From assembly GCA_003565155.1 (NCBI GenBank), contig PXDB01000065.1, positions 1-61,633 on the forward strand: a stretch of DNA of 61,633 nt, given 5' to 3'. Source of the stretch: Nitriliruptoraceae bacterium (GTDB taxonomy: Bacteria > Actinomycetota > Nitriliruptoria > Nitriliruptorales > Nitriliruptoraceae). Positions 25,846 to 33,836 of the stretch are shown here, in pieces. A model generated the notes under the pieces. It was not told where the DNA came from. It did no database searches and saw only the letters and a program-made list of their open reading frames with translations. A program made the position numbers and the translations under genes. How positions within the stretch are numbered: position 1 is the stretch's first letter; each line of letters begins with the position of its first letter.

Positions 25846-28245
25846 CTAGCTCGCCTCACCATCAGCGATCTGGCAAGGGCCGCTGCCGTCCTGCTGACAG
25901 CGGCAGGCGTGCCGACCCCGGCAGCCACAGCCGCCATCCGCGCAGGTGGGGCCGAGTAGCTGCTCGTAGGCGCCGGCGGTGACCTCGACGGCTCGGTCGA
26001 TGGAGAAGTCCGCAACGACCCGCTCCCGCCCCGCGGCGGCCAACCGGGCACCCAGCGCCCGGTTGCCAAGCACCTCGGCGTAGGCAGCGGCCAGGGCGTC
26101 CGGATCACCCGGTGGCACCAGCCGGCCGTCGTGACCGTCGGTGATGGCCTCCGGTATGCCCCCGACCGCGGTGACGACCACCGTGACCTCGGCAGCCATC
26201 GCCTCGAGCATGGAGATGGGTAGCCCCTCGAAACGCGAACTCAGGGTGAACACGTCGAAGGCTGGCAGCAGCTCCTGCACGTCATCCCGTCCGCCGAGGA
26301 AGCGCACCGTCGCGCCCAGCCCGCGCCGCCGCGCCTCGGCCCGCAGTTCCGCTTCGAGCGGGCCCGAGCCGACCAGACACAACACCGCTGACGGGTGCTG
26401 CGCGCGGAGCCGGTCGACAGCGGCCAGCAAGGTCATCTGATCCTTCTTCGGTGTCAGGTTGGCGACGGTGCCGATCACGAGATCGTCGTCGGCCAACCCC
26501 AGGCGCTCCCGGGCGACCGCCCGTGCGGCGGCACCCCGGGGGACGCCGTCCGCGTCCACGCCGTGCAGGAGCGTGCGGGTGGCAGGTGGGCGTCCCAGCG
26601 CCCACCGAGGCGGGTCGATGGACGCAGTGACCCCATCCGAAACGCCGAAGGCCACCGCGTTGCGGCCGTAGGTCACCGCGTTCGCCACACGCGTTGGAAC
26701 GCGGTACCGATCCCACACGTTGTGCTCGGTGTGCACCAGACGTGTGCCGCTCGGTGCCAACAACCTCGCCGCCGCCGCGGGGACCGGGGCGTGCGTGTGG
26801 ACGACGTCGAACGCGCCGTCGCGCAACAGCCGCCGCAGACGCCACACCCAGCTCACATCGACGGTACGAGCAGCGCCGAGGCAGTGCACGACCACCCCGG
26901 ACTCCACCAGCTCGCCCACGAAGGCATCCTTCCAGGGCAACAGGTAGGCGACCTCCAACTCGAACCGTTGCGGGTCCAGCTTCGGCGCCATCACCGTCAA
27001 CAACCGCTCTGCACCACCAAGACCGAGGCCCTTGGTCAGCCACAGCACACGCAACCGTCGCTCCGGCACAGCACCTACCCATCCTGATCGACTACCAGCA
27101 CCACCGTTGGGTCGCGACCGCCATCCGCGCCGTAACCATGCCCATCTTCCACCCTCACGTCGCGCCACGAACCGGCCGCTGGGCACCAGGCTCGCAGCCA
27201 CGAACGCCGTGCGAGCCCGGACCCCTCGCAGGAACGGCAGCGACGCCAGGACCTTCGCGGCGTGCGAACGGTTCCTCCCGACGTAGCTGTCGATGGCACG
27301 CGCTTCGTGCACAGCCGGTATCCGCTGACGCAGCTGCGCCGCGACCGGACCGGGCACCTCGACGTCCAACACCTCGCGACACAGCTGCACCCCGCGCGCG
27401 AGCACCGCCTCGGAGCGCCAACGAGCGGCAAGCGCCAACAGGCGCGCATCATCGTGCTGACCGGCCAGCCACAGCTGCGCGAGATCGCGCATGCTGTTGC
27501 CCCGTGGGCGCTTGTCACCGAGCCCCGCGTGGTAGGAAACGTGCAGCAGGCGCGCTTCCGGCCCGAGCGTCCGCAGGCGACGGCCACCGATCGTGAACTC
27601 CTCGGTGTCAGCGAAGAGGTCGGCCTCGTCGATGGCGAAGGCGAAGGTCCCGAACAGCAGCGTGCGGTGCAGGTCGATCTCCACCCCCGCAGGATCCTGG
27701 AGGGTGACGCTCTTCGCGAACCGACGGTCGAACCCCGGCCGAAGCTCCGGCACGGTGCGCTCGGCGCCGCGGACGTCGCGTAGTACGCGCACCGCGGTGC
27801 CCAACTGCGACGAGGGCACCAGCAGGTCCACATCACCGAAGTGGCGCAGTGCCGGATCGTCGTACATCAGGTGCGCGTGTGCGCTGCCCTTGAGCACGAC
27901 CACCTCGACGTGCGCGTCCTCGAGGATCGTGACGATCTCCAGCATGCGGCGCTCGAGCCCGAGCACGCTGGCGCACGCGTCGAGGTGGACGGTGCGGGCC
28001 GCGGCACGCTGGTCGTCGGTGACGGGCAGGGCCCGATCGTCGATCGCGGCGAGCAGCAGGCCAGGAACCCGGTGCTGTCGCACCTCGAGGAGCAGGTCCT
28101 CCCACTGCCGAGCCGGCAGGGGCTGGTCAGGTTGCACGGCGAGCTCGGCGGGTAGGTCGTCCAGCAGCAGCGCCGACTGCCCAGGGAGGCCGTAGCTGAC
28201 GACCCGCTTGCCGAGAGCGCTCAACCCCACCGACGGGCCGCTCAC
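25846..28245 (-). CDS. Nucleotidyltransferase-GT4 glycosyltransferase fusion with Cys-rich tail
   Basis: A 799-residue fusion without an internal stop. Residues 1-360 are the uncharacterised nucleotidyltransferase family (VVVLKGSAHAHLMYDD at 115-130, GDVDLLV with Asp138 and Asp140). Residues about 397-760 are a GT4 glycosyltransferase (LWLTKGLGLGGAERLL, VANLTPKKDQ, SRFEGLPISMLEAMA). The last 32 residues hold six Cys (768, 773, 775, 781, 783, 791), unusual for a glycosyltransferase and possibly metal-binding. The GTG start overlaps the stop of the upstream RRE gene by four bases (GTGA), implying coupling. It may glycosylate something presented by the RRE, or build polysaccharide; substrate unknown. 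Confidence 0.8.
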   Translation of the reverse strand: MSGPSVGLSALGKRVVSYGLPGQSALLLDDLPAELAVQPDQPLPARQWEDLLLEVRQHRVPGLLLAAIDDRALPVTDDQRAAARTVHLDACASVLGLERRMLEIVTILEDAHVEVVVLKGSAHAHLMYDDPALRHFGDVDLLVPSSQLGTAVRVLRDVRGAERTVPELRPGFDRRFAKSVTLQDPAGVEIDLHRTLLFGTFAFAIDEADLFADTEEFTIGGRRLRTLGPEARLLHVSYHAGLGDKRPRGNSMRDLAQLWLAGQHDDARLLALAARWRSEAVLARGVQLCREVLDVEVPGPVAAQLRQRIPAVHEARAIDSYVGRNRSHAAKVLASLPFLRGVRARTAFVAASLVPSGRFVARREGGRWAWLRRGWRSRPNGGAGSRSGWVGAVPERRLRVLWLTKGLGLGGAERLLTVMAPKLDPQRFELEVAYLLPWKDAFVGELVESGVVVHCLGAARTVDVSWVWRLRRLLRDGAFDVVHTHAPVPAAAARLLAPSGTRLVHTEHNVWDRYRVPTRVANAVTYGRNAVAFGVSDGVTASIDPPRWALGRPPATRTLLHGVDADGVPRGAAARAVARERLGLADDDLVIGTVANLTPKKDQMTLLAAVDRLRAQHPSAVLCLVGSGPLEAELRAEARRRGLGATVRFLGGRDDVQELLPAFDVFTLSSRFEGLPISMLEAMAAEVTVVVTAVGGIPEAITDGHDGRLVPPGDPDALAAAYAEVLGNRALGARLAAAGRERVVADFSIDRAVEVTAGAYEQLLGPTCADGGCGCRGRHACRCQQDGSGPCQIADGEAS

Positions 28246-28565
28246 CGTGCCACCTCGCCATCCAAGGTGCAGACCGCACCCGCCTCGACGAGTTCGGAGA
28301 GGAACGCGTGCAACTCCTCGACGGCCCGTGCGGCTGCAGGAGACGTGTCGAGGTGGCCGTTGCCCACGTCTCGATCGGGCGCCACGGGGGCGCATGGCAG
28401 GACCTCAGCGAGCTGTTCGACGGTGGCTGGCTCGTCGAGGAGCAACCAGACCGCAGCGCCGATGCCCTCCAGCAGCAGCAGGTCGTGTCGGTGTCGCGGC
28501 AGGAGGAGGACGCGGTCGCTGGAGCGACGCCACAGGGTCGTGGGATGGCGCTGCCACCTACTCAC
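28242..28565 (-). CDS. PqqD-family (RRE-like) protein in the polysaccharide operon
   Basis: A 107-residue PqqD-like protein: VLLLPRHRHDLLLLEGIGAA, then VWLLLDEPATVEQLAEVL, and a terminal helix VEELHAFLSELVEAGAVCTL. Its GTG lies inside the last codons of the Wzz/kinase gene (8-base overlap), and its stop overlaps the next start by four bases, so the three genes are tightly coupled. It matches the PqqD-like partner of the HPr-rel-A gene set, in which a PqqD-like protein, an HprK-like kinase and a nucleotidyltransferase occur together in exosortase and polysaccharide loci. No peptide substrate is evident nearby. Confidence 0.75.
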   Translation of the reverse strand: MSRWQRHPTTLWRRSSDRVLLLPRHRHDLLLLEGIGAAVWLLLDEPATVEQLAEVLPCAPVAPDRDVGNGHLDTSPAAARAVEELHAFLSELVEAGAVCTLDGEVAR

Positions 28566-30351
28566 TGCGCACAGCCTGCAACAGCGGTGTCGACATCGCT
28601 GGCAGCGCGCGTCTGCTGTCCACCCCATCCGGCTCCGCGGCCGACACCGCACCCGAAGCGCTCATGACACCGGGCTGGTGCCCCATGTGTGACGCGGCCG
28701 TCGGCCCACGTCGACGCGACAACCCCCTCGCCTCCGCCTGGTAGTAGCCGTAGCCGTTCCGGCGGCGCACCTCGGAACCGATCAGCACGATCCCGGTCAC
28801 ACGCGCACCAACCTGACTGAGCTGCTCGACGGTGCCCCGCGCCTGATCGGTGGCCACCCTGCCGCCCCGTGCCACCACCAACGAGGTATCGACATGGGGC
28901 AGCAACGCCGACGCCTCGTTGGTCAACGTGATCGGACCGGTGTCGAACAGCACCACATGTGCCAACCTCAGCGCCTGCTCGAGCAGCTCCCCCGCCTCGC
29001 TCATGAACCACGAGGGTGTCACCCCCTGGGTCCCCGCCCGCACCATCGCCACGTTCGGCACACACGTCGCCGACGCCAGATCGAGCAGCGACCGCTCCCG
29101 CACATGCGCGAGCTCCCGCAGACCGACCCCCGGCGTGGCCTTCAACAACTGCCCCACCGCCGGCCGGCGGAAGTCGCAATCCACCACCAGCACGCGCTTG
29201 CCCCCCTCGGCCAGACTCACCGCGAGGTTGGCCACCAGGGTGGACTTCCCATCACCCATCCTCGGCGAGGTCACCACCAACGACCGAGGCTCACCCTGCA
29301 CCTCCACCGGTGTCTTCGTCCCCACCGCTCCCCCAGCAGCATCACGGGACAGACTGGTCAGATGCCATACCGGCGCCAACTGCACCGACAACCGCAACGT
29401 CCGCAGCACCTCAGCCGTCACGCTGCTCGGATCGGAGAACGCCGGCAACGGATCCCGCGCCAGCTTCCGCCGGGAACGCACCGGAAGCTCAGCCACCACC
29501 GGCAGACCGAACGCCTCCTCCGCCCCCCGACGCGTCCGGATACGCGTATCCAGGTAGTCGATCGTCAACACCGCGACCAACCCCACCAACAACCCCAGGA
29601 ACGCCGCCAAGGGCAGACGCAGCACCGGACTCGCCGGCAGCGCCAGGATCGCCGGGACCTCCTCATCCGTGGGAACCGCAGACGGCTCCTCGAAGGTCAC
29701 GAAGCTGTCCGTGAGCCCCGCCTGCTGATCCAGGAGGGAACGCTCCTGCGCCCTGAGCCGCGCGAACTCGTCCACCAGACCGTCGAGCTCAGCCTCCAAC
29801 AACAACCGATCGACATCGTTCTCCGGCAGCCCCACGATCTGCTCACGGATGCCGTCGATCTCCACCTCCACCTGCTCGAGCTGACTACTCACCCGCGCCA
29901 GGCTGCTCTCCACCGTCGAAGCCGTCCGCGCATCGATGAACGCCACCAACTCCTCCGCGAACGTCGACGCCAACTCCTCTGCCCGACCCGGCGACGGCTG
30001 CACCGCGATCACCGACAGCGTCCCGATCACCGGATCCGGCTCGACCCGGACCGCCGCCACCTCCGCGATGTCGAACCTGTCACCCAACTCCCGCACGACA
30101 CGGTTGACGAGGTCGCCCTGCTCCGCCAACAACGCGATCAACGCGAAGTCCAGCTGCTCCGGCGCATCCTCGTTCCGGATCAACAGATGCACCGCTCGGA
30201 AACTCTCGGCCTCCGCGAGCACCTCCTCCTCCGACATGGGCTCAGGCAGCGTGATCGCCGCAACACCCATCGCCGCCACCACCAAGCCCACTACGACCCA
30301 CCACCACCGACGCAACGGCACCAGATAGCGCGCAAGCGGGCTGTCGTTCAT
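28558..30351 (-). CDS. Wzz-type chain-length regulator fused to BY-kinase
   Basis: A 597-residue polysaccharide co-polymerase. A helix at about 14-34 (RWWWVVVGLVVAAMGVAAIT) and a second near 270-290 (LAAFLGLLVGLVAVLTIDYL) bracket an external coiled domain. The cytoplasmic ATPase has Walker A PRMGDGKST (363-371), A' VLVVDCDFR (Asp391) and Walker B VVLFD (466-470). A YGYY cluster at 534-537 could be autophosphorylated. Such proteins set exopolysaccharide chain length by cycling between phosphorylated and free forms. ATG 30351 puts the first helix at the normal distance from the N-terminus. It heads the operon continuing into the RRE and nucleotidyltransferase-GT genes. Confidence 0.88.
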   Translation of the reverse strand: MNDSPLARYLVPLRRWWWVVVGLVVAAMGVAAITLPEPMSEEEVLAEAESFRAVHLLIRNEDAPEQLDFALIALLAEQGDLVNRVVRELGDRFDIAEVAAVRVEPDPVIGTLSVIAVQPSPGRAEELASTFAEELVAFIDARTASTVESSLARVSSQLEQVEVEIDGIREQIVGLPENDVDRLLLEAELDGLVDEFARLRAQERSLLDQQAGLTDSFVTFEEPSAVPTDEEVPAILALPASPVLRLPLAAFLGLLVGLVAVLTIDYLDTRIRTRRGAEEAFGLPVVAELPVRSRRKLARDPLPAFSDPSSVTAEVLRTLRLSVQLAPVWHLTSLSRDAAGGAVGTKTPVEVQGEPRSLVVTSPRMGDGKSTLVANLAVSLAEGGKRVLVVDCDFRRPAVGQLLKATPGVGLRELAHVRERSLLDLASATCVPNVAMVRAGTQGVTPSWFMSEAGELLEQALRLAHVVLFDTGPITLTNEASALLPHVDTSLVVARGGRVATDQARGTVEQLSQVGARVTGIVLIGSEVRRRNGYGYYQAEARGLSRRRGPTAASHMGHQPGVMSASGAVSAAEPDGVDSRRALPAMSTPLLQAVRSE

Positions 30352-30536
30352 CGGTCGAAGGCCTTGTATGCCGTGATCGGGGGCACCCTGACGCGGGCGC
30401 TTTCCGGTCCATCGGCACCGAACCCCGCGACTAAAGCCGACGGAGCAGGCCACCAGCCCGCACCCGACGCCGGCAGGGCGCCGAGGAGCGGTCGCTCAGC
30501 CGGAGGGGTTCGGTGGCACCGTGGCGGCGGACGCGC

Positions 30537-30902
30537 TCAGGCGTCGGCGGCATCGCCCGCGTGGTCGGTGGTGCCGACATCATCAGCCGCATCCGGGTCG
30601 TCGTGACGGATGCCCTCGAGGAGGCCCTTGCGGCCGAGCTCTCGGGTCATGGCCAGCACCTCCTGCGCGATCGTGGCGCTGTCACCATCGAAGACCGCAG
30701 CCAGGTCGCCGACGAGGTGGGCGAGCGGCACCTCACCGTCGAACAGCGTGCAGACCGCTGCGGCCGTCGAGTTGAGCTGATGCAGCGAGCCGCCCTCCTC
30801 GTAGAGCAGCGCCTCGTCCTCGATCGGAACCAAGGTGACGTGGTCGCGCAGCCTGGGCGCGAAGTGCAGGTCGATCGCGTCCGGGTCGAGCAGTCTCGGC
30901 AT
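30537..30902 (-). CDS. PqqD-family (RRE-like) protein beside the second HprK gene
   Basis: A 121-residue PqqD-like protein: LRDHVTLVPIEDEALLYEEG, then GSLHQLNSTAAAVCTLFDGE and VPLAHLVGDLAAVF, then IAQEVLAMTRELGRKGLLEG, with an acidic tail. LHQLNSTAAAVCTLFDG is the strand-turn-helix signature of the family. It is divergent from the HprK-like gene across only 65 bp, the arrangement expected for an HPr-rel-A pair. ATG 30902 has CGGAG about nine bases upstream. A 185-bp stretch without a gene separates it from the Wzz start. Confidence 0.78.
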   Translation of the reverse strand: MPRLLDPDAIDLHFAPRLRDHVTLVPIEDEALLYEEGGSLHQLNSTAAAVCTLFDGEVPLAHLVGDLAAVFDGDSATIAQEVLAMTRELGRKGLLEGIRHDDPDAADDVGTTDHAGDAADA

Positions 30903-30967
30903 GGCATGATCTCCGCGGTCCCCGTGAGGATACGCTTCCGCCGGCATGCGGGAGGAGGACGGGCGCG

Positions 30968-31915
30968 GTGCACGCAACGACGGTGACGGACGAGGAGGTC
31001 CGTCTCCTGGAGGCCGCGAGCTGGGCATCGGTGACCGGTCCGTTCGCCGCGTTCGGCCGCCGCTTCGTGGTCGAGACCGATGATCGACGCCTGGGAGAGC
31101 TGGTCGAGGAGCTGTACGCCGACCTGCGCGTCACCGCGGACACCTCGGTCGGTGACCCGCAACCCATCGCGCGGTTCCGGGTACTGACCCGTGCGCCGGG
31201 GGGCCGCAGCCTGGTGCTTCGCGACGACCGCGTGCTCGGCCGACGTCGGACCAGTGCGGCAACGATGTCCTCGCTCGTCTGGGGGGTGAACCGGTGGATC
31301 CTGGACGCCGCGAGCGGGGAACACCTCCTCCTCCACGCAGGCGGTGTCGCCGCGGCAGACGGCCGTGCCCTCGCGCTCATCGCGCCCAGCGAGTCGGGGA
31401 AATCGACGCTGACCCTGGGGTTGCTCGACCGTGGCTACGGGTACCTCTCTGACGAGGCCCTGGCGCTGCACGACGACGCGATCGTCCACGGCTACCCCAA
31501 GCCCGTGTCCATCGACCGGGGATCGATGCCGCTGTTCGATCAGCTGCGTCCGAGCTACCAGGACGAGCGTGCGCAGTACGTGGAGGCGCAGTGGCACATC
31601 CCCGCCCGCCGGGTCTCGTCGACGGTCGATCGTGGCCGGCTGGTCGCCCTGGTGTTCCCGTCGTACACCCCGGGGCAGGCGCTCTCGCTCAGACCGGTCG
31701 CCGGCGGGGAGAAGCTCCGCAGGGCCGTCGACTCCGTGTTCGCGCCGGACAACGGCGCCCGTGTGCCTCTGGCGTACGTCCAGCAGCTCGCTCGCCGTGT
31801 CGACGGGCTCCCGGCGTACGTCCTGCACTCCTCCGACGTCGCGGCGGCGTGCGACCTCCTGGCTGAGCTGCTCGACCATGACGGGCGGCTCGGCGCTCGC
31901 AGCGGGTCCTCGTGA
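30968..31915 (+). CDS. HprK-related kinase (HPr-rel-A type)
   Basis: A 315-residue HPr-kinase-like protein lacking the N-terminal sensor domain of true HprK. LLLHAGGVAAADGRALALI leads to the P-loop APSESGKST, followed by GYGYLSDEALAL, the order of the HprK catalytic core; a basic C-terminal region follows. No PTS genes are visible, so HPr itself is an unlikely target. It resembles the HprK-related kinase A set of exosortase/polysaccharide loci, whose role is unknown. GTG 30968 is preceded by GAGGAGG. It is divergent from an RRE gene and ends 14 bases from the convergent gene for a secreted protein. Confidence 0.8.
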   Translation: MHATTVTDEEVRLLEAASWASVTGPFAAFGRRFVVETDDRRLGELVEELYADLRVTADTSVGDPQPIARFRVLTRAPGGRSLVLRDDRVLGRRRTSAATMSSLVWGVNRWILDAASGEHLLLHAGGVAAADGRALALIAPSESGKSTLTLGLLDRGYGYLSDEALALHDDAIVHGYPKPVSIDRGSMPLFDQLRPSYQDERAQYVEAQWHIPARRVSSTVDRGRLVALVFPSYTPGQALSLRPVAGGEKLRRAVDSVFAPDNGARVPLAYVQQLARRVDGLPAYVLHSSDVAAACDLLAELLDHDGRLGARSGSS

Positions 31916-31929
31916 CGCGGCGGTTCGGA

Positions 31930-32496
31930 TCAACCGGGGGTGAATCCGACGAGCTGGATGCTCAGGAACCGGTCGCCGACGTTGAGCGGCTGCGAGCAGG
32001 AGGTGTGCACCCGGAAGCGCTGGACGCAGTCCGGGTCGTCGACCGGCATGATGCGGAAGGAGTTGTTGGGCCCCACCTTGCCGTTCGCGTAGAGCGCCGG
32101 CGGCGTGAACGTCTCGTTCGGCCCGACCTCGGTGCTCCACTCGGGGTCCTCGCCAGACGCCTGCGAGTCGTTGCGCCAGAACTCGATCTTCACCCTGCCG
32201 GGGTTGCCCGTCAGATCGCAGCAGCCGGACCGTAGGACGACGTCGTTCCCCGGCTCGAGGACAGCGACGTTGCACGCGCTGGGCACGTACCGCCACGTGA
32301 GGCTGAGTGGCATTCCACCATCCGGGCACGCATCGGTGTCCGTCGTGGCTGCTGCCGGACGCATCCCGACGGTCTGCACGATCGGTGTCGCCCACAGCGC
32401 GGCGGCGCCGACGACGAAGCCGGTGCGCTGCAGCATCTCCCTGCGGCTGACGGCACCGGCTGTGGTGTCGGCAACGTGCTCGACGTGCTCGTCCAT
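31930..32496 (-). CDS. Tat-type secreted protein with a TSCSQPL motif
   Basis: A 188-residue exported protein. SRREMLQRTGFVVGAAALWA is a twin-arginine signal followed by an Ala-rich cleavage region (RPAAATTDTD). The mature part (about 140 residues) is beta-rich with several Cys (SACNV, SGCCDL, DDPDCV) and carries HTSCSQPLNVGDRFLSIQLV near its end, a motif I associate with secreted proteins of the DUF7467/PEP-CTERM neighbourhood. No anchor is present. It converges on the HprK-like gene, 14 bases away. It may be a secreted cargo or structural component of that system; this is inferred from position only. Confidence 0.65.
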   Translation of the reverse strand: MDEHVEHVADTTAGAVSRREMLQRTGFVVGAAALWATPIVQTVGMRPAAATTDTDACPDGGMPLSLTWRYVPSACNVAVLEPGNDVVLRSGCCDLTGNPGRVKIEFWRNDSQASGEDPEWSTEVGPNETFTPPALYANGKVGPNNSFRIMPVDDPDCVQRFRVHTSCSQPLNVGDRFLSIQLVGFTPG

Positions 32497-32794
32497 CTGG
32501 GATCCCCTGCATCAACGTCGGCGACCGAAGGCCGGGCGCGCGTACGACAACGTTCGGGCGTCCGCCCGCGGTGACGTTGCCGGGGGTGAGGATAAACCCA
32601 CACCGCCACTCAGAGCAACTGCAGACCGGCGATTCTCGGCTGATTGCCACGCTGCGTGAGACCCTGCGGCCGCCTAGCGCGCTAATAGTTACGCAGCGTT
32701 GCACATGGCCCGAGCGCTGCACGCTCTGCGCCCATGGGAGCCCGTGCGCGTTCCCGCGTCCTCCGCCCCGGGTGGTCCGACCGCGTCGCCCCAC
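32497..32794. other. 298-bp region upstream of the secreted-protein gene
   Basis: No convincing gene on either strand. It holds a 9-bp inverted repeat, ACGCTGCGT at 32649-32657 and ACGCAGCGT at 32691-32699, around the only AT-rich patch (GCGCGCTAATAGTTACG). On the minus strand this could be promoter plus operator for the secreted protein, about 155-200 bases before its ATG. No RiPP leader motif was found. Confidence 0.4.
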
Positions 32795-33658
32795 TCAGGT
32801 GCGTGCCAGCGCGTGGAGTGCACAACGCAGGGCGTCGAGCCCGTCCCAGGCAGGCGCGAGGTCGCCGACCGTCGGCAACAGCGTTGACAGGCCGACCAAC
32901 AGCTCCGGAGAGAGCCGCTGCTCGCGGTCGAGGACCTGCATGCCGGCCTGTCCGACCCTGGCAGCGGTCGTGTGCTCGCCCCCGTCGGTGGTCCAGGTGG
33001 CGATCGGGAAACGTCCCGACACGGCGCACCCGGCGTCCCGGTCATCGACATCCAGGGCCGCGATCCGCTCGGAGATCTCCGGTGCCGACAGCGGCCACCT
33101 CGGTGCCGGCACCACCACCTCGCCGGCGGCGATGTCGAGGACGACCCAGCTGCGCTCCACGAGGCGGAAGCCGGCACGCTCCCAGCGTCGCAGGTCGTCC
33201 ACGATCGCGCGCCGCAGCGGACCCGGGAGCAGGTGCGCCTGCGCGTCGCGCACCAACACCGTCACGTCGAACAGCGTCTCCACCCCCGCTGCCCGGACAT
33301 CACGCACGTCCAGCTCGTGCCACAGGGTGTCGAGGGTCCGACGTACCGAGCGCGATCGCATCGCACGCACGAAGGTCCGGTACAGCCGGTGGATCTCCGC
33401 CACCCCGTCATCGGCGCGCGGGCTCAGCCACAGGGAGTAGTTGCGGTCGGGAAGGGCACCCGGCACCACACGCTCCGCGAACAGCTCCCGCAGCAGCACG
33501 CCGACCTCCGGCGCGTTGACGCGCACACCCAGCACGAAGCCGCCGGCGGACACGGGCACCACTTCCTCGTGCCAGGCGAGCTGGTCCACCTGCCGCAGGC
33601 AGGAGGTGCACGGCACCTCGAGGTAGACGGGGGCAGCCAACGCCTCGTTGCGTGCCAT
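32795..33658 (-). CDS. Uncharacterised protein of the HprK/RRE locus
   Basis: A 287-residue protein I do not recognise. It starts at ATG 33658 with AGGAG seven bases upstream. Near the N-terminus is VPCTSCLRQVDQLAWHEEVV, a CxxC pair that could bind metal. The middle is rich in Arg/Asp helices (YRTFVRAMRSRSVRRTLDTL), and the C-terminal part has strands such as SWVVLDIAAGEVVVPAPRWP. No signal peptide or membrane segment is seen. It lies between the dehydratase (178-bp gap) and the secreted-protein gene on the same strand, so it may belong to either group. Confidence 0.6.
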   Translation of the reverse strand: MARNEALAAPVYLEVPCTSCLRQVDQLAWHEEVVPVSAGGFVLGVRVNAPEVGVLLRELFAERVVPGALPDRNYSLWLSPRADDGVAEIHRLYRTFVRAMRSRSVRRTLDTLWHELDVRDVRAAGVETLFDVTVLVRDAQAHLLPGPLRRAIVDDLRRWERAGFRLVERSWVVLDIAAGEVVVPAPRWPLSAPEISERIAALDVDDRDAGCAVSGRFPIATWTTDGGEHTTAARVGQAGMQVLDREQRLSPELLVGLSTLLPTVGDLAPAWDGLDALRCALHALART

Positions 33659-33836
33659 CAACGCTCCTGACGTGCGTGCGACGGGTGAGGTGTCCGCCGG
33701 CGACGTTCCCGGTCCGGTCGGGAGCGCTGTGGCCGCAGCCGGCCTGCCGCCCGGAAGCCTCGGACCGGTGGCACGCTCCACCACCCGCGCGGATCGGCTC
33801 CGTCGATGACGGTCGACGTACTCGCTGCTCGCACCC

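Noticed and set aside
24297..25959. Two long plus-strand open frames opposite the coiled-coil gene
   Set aside because: They arise from in-frame repeats of the minus-strand gene; their products are monotonous Ser/Asp/Gly or Ala/Pro/Thr strings with no ribosome site or family.
28894..30606. A 570-codon plus-strand frame opposite the Wzz/kinase gene
   Set aside because: Composition is extreme in His/Arg/Gln and the opposite strand has complete Wzz and Walker motifs.
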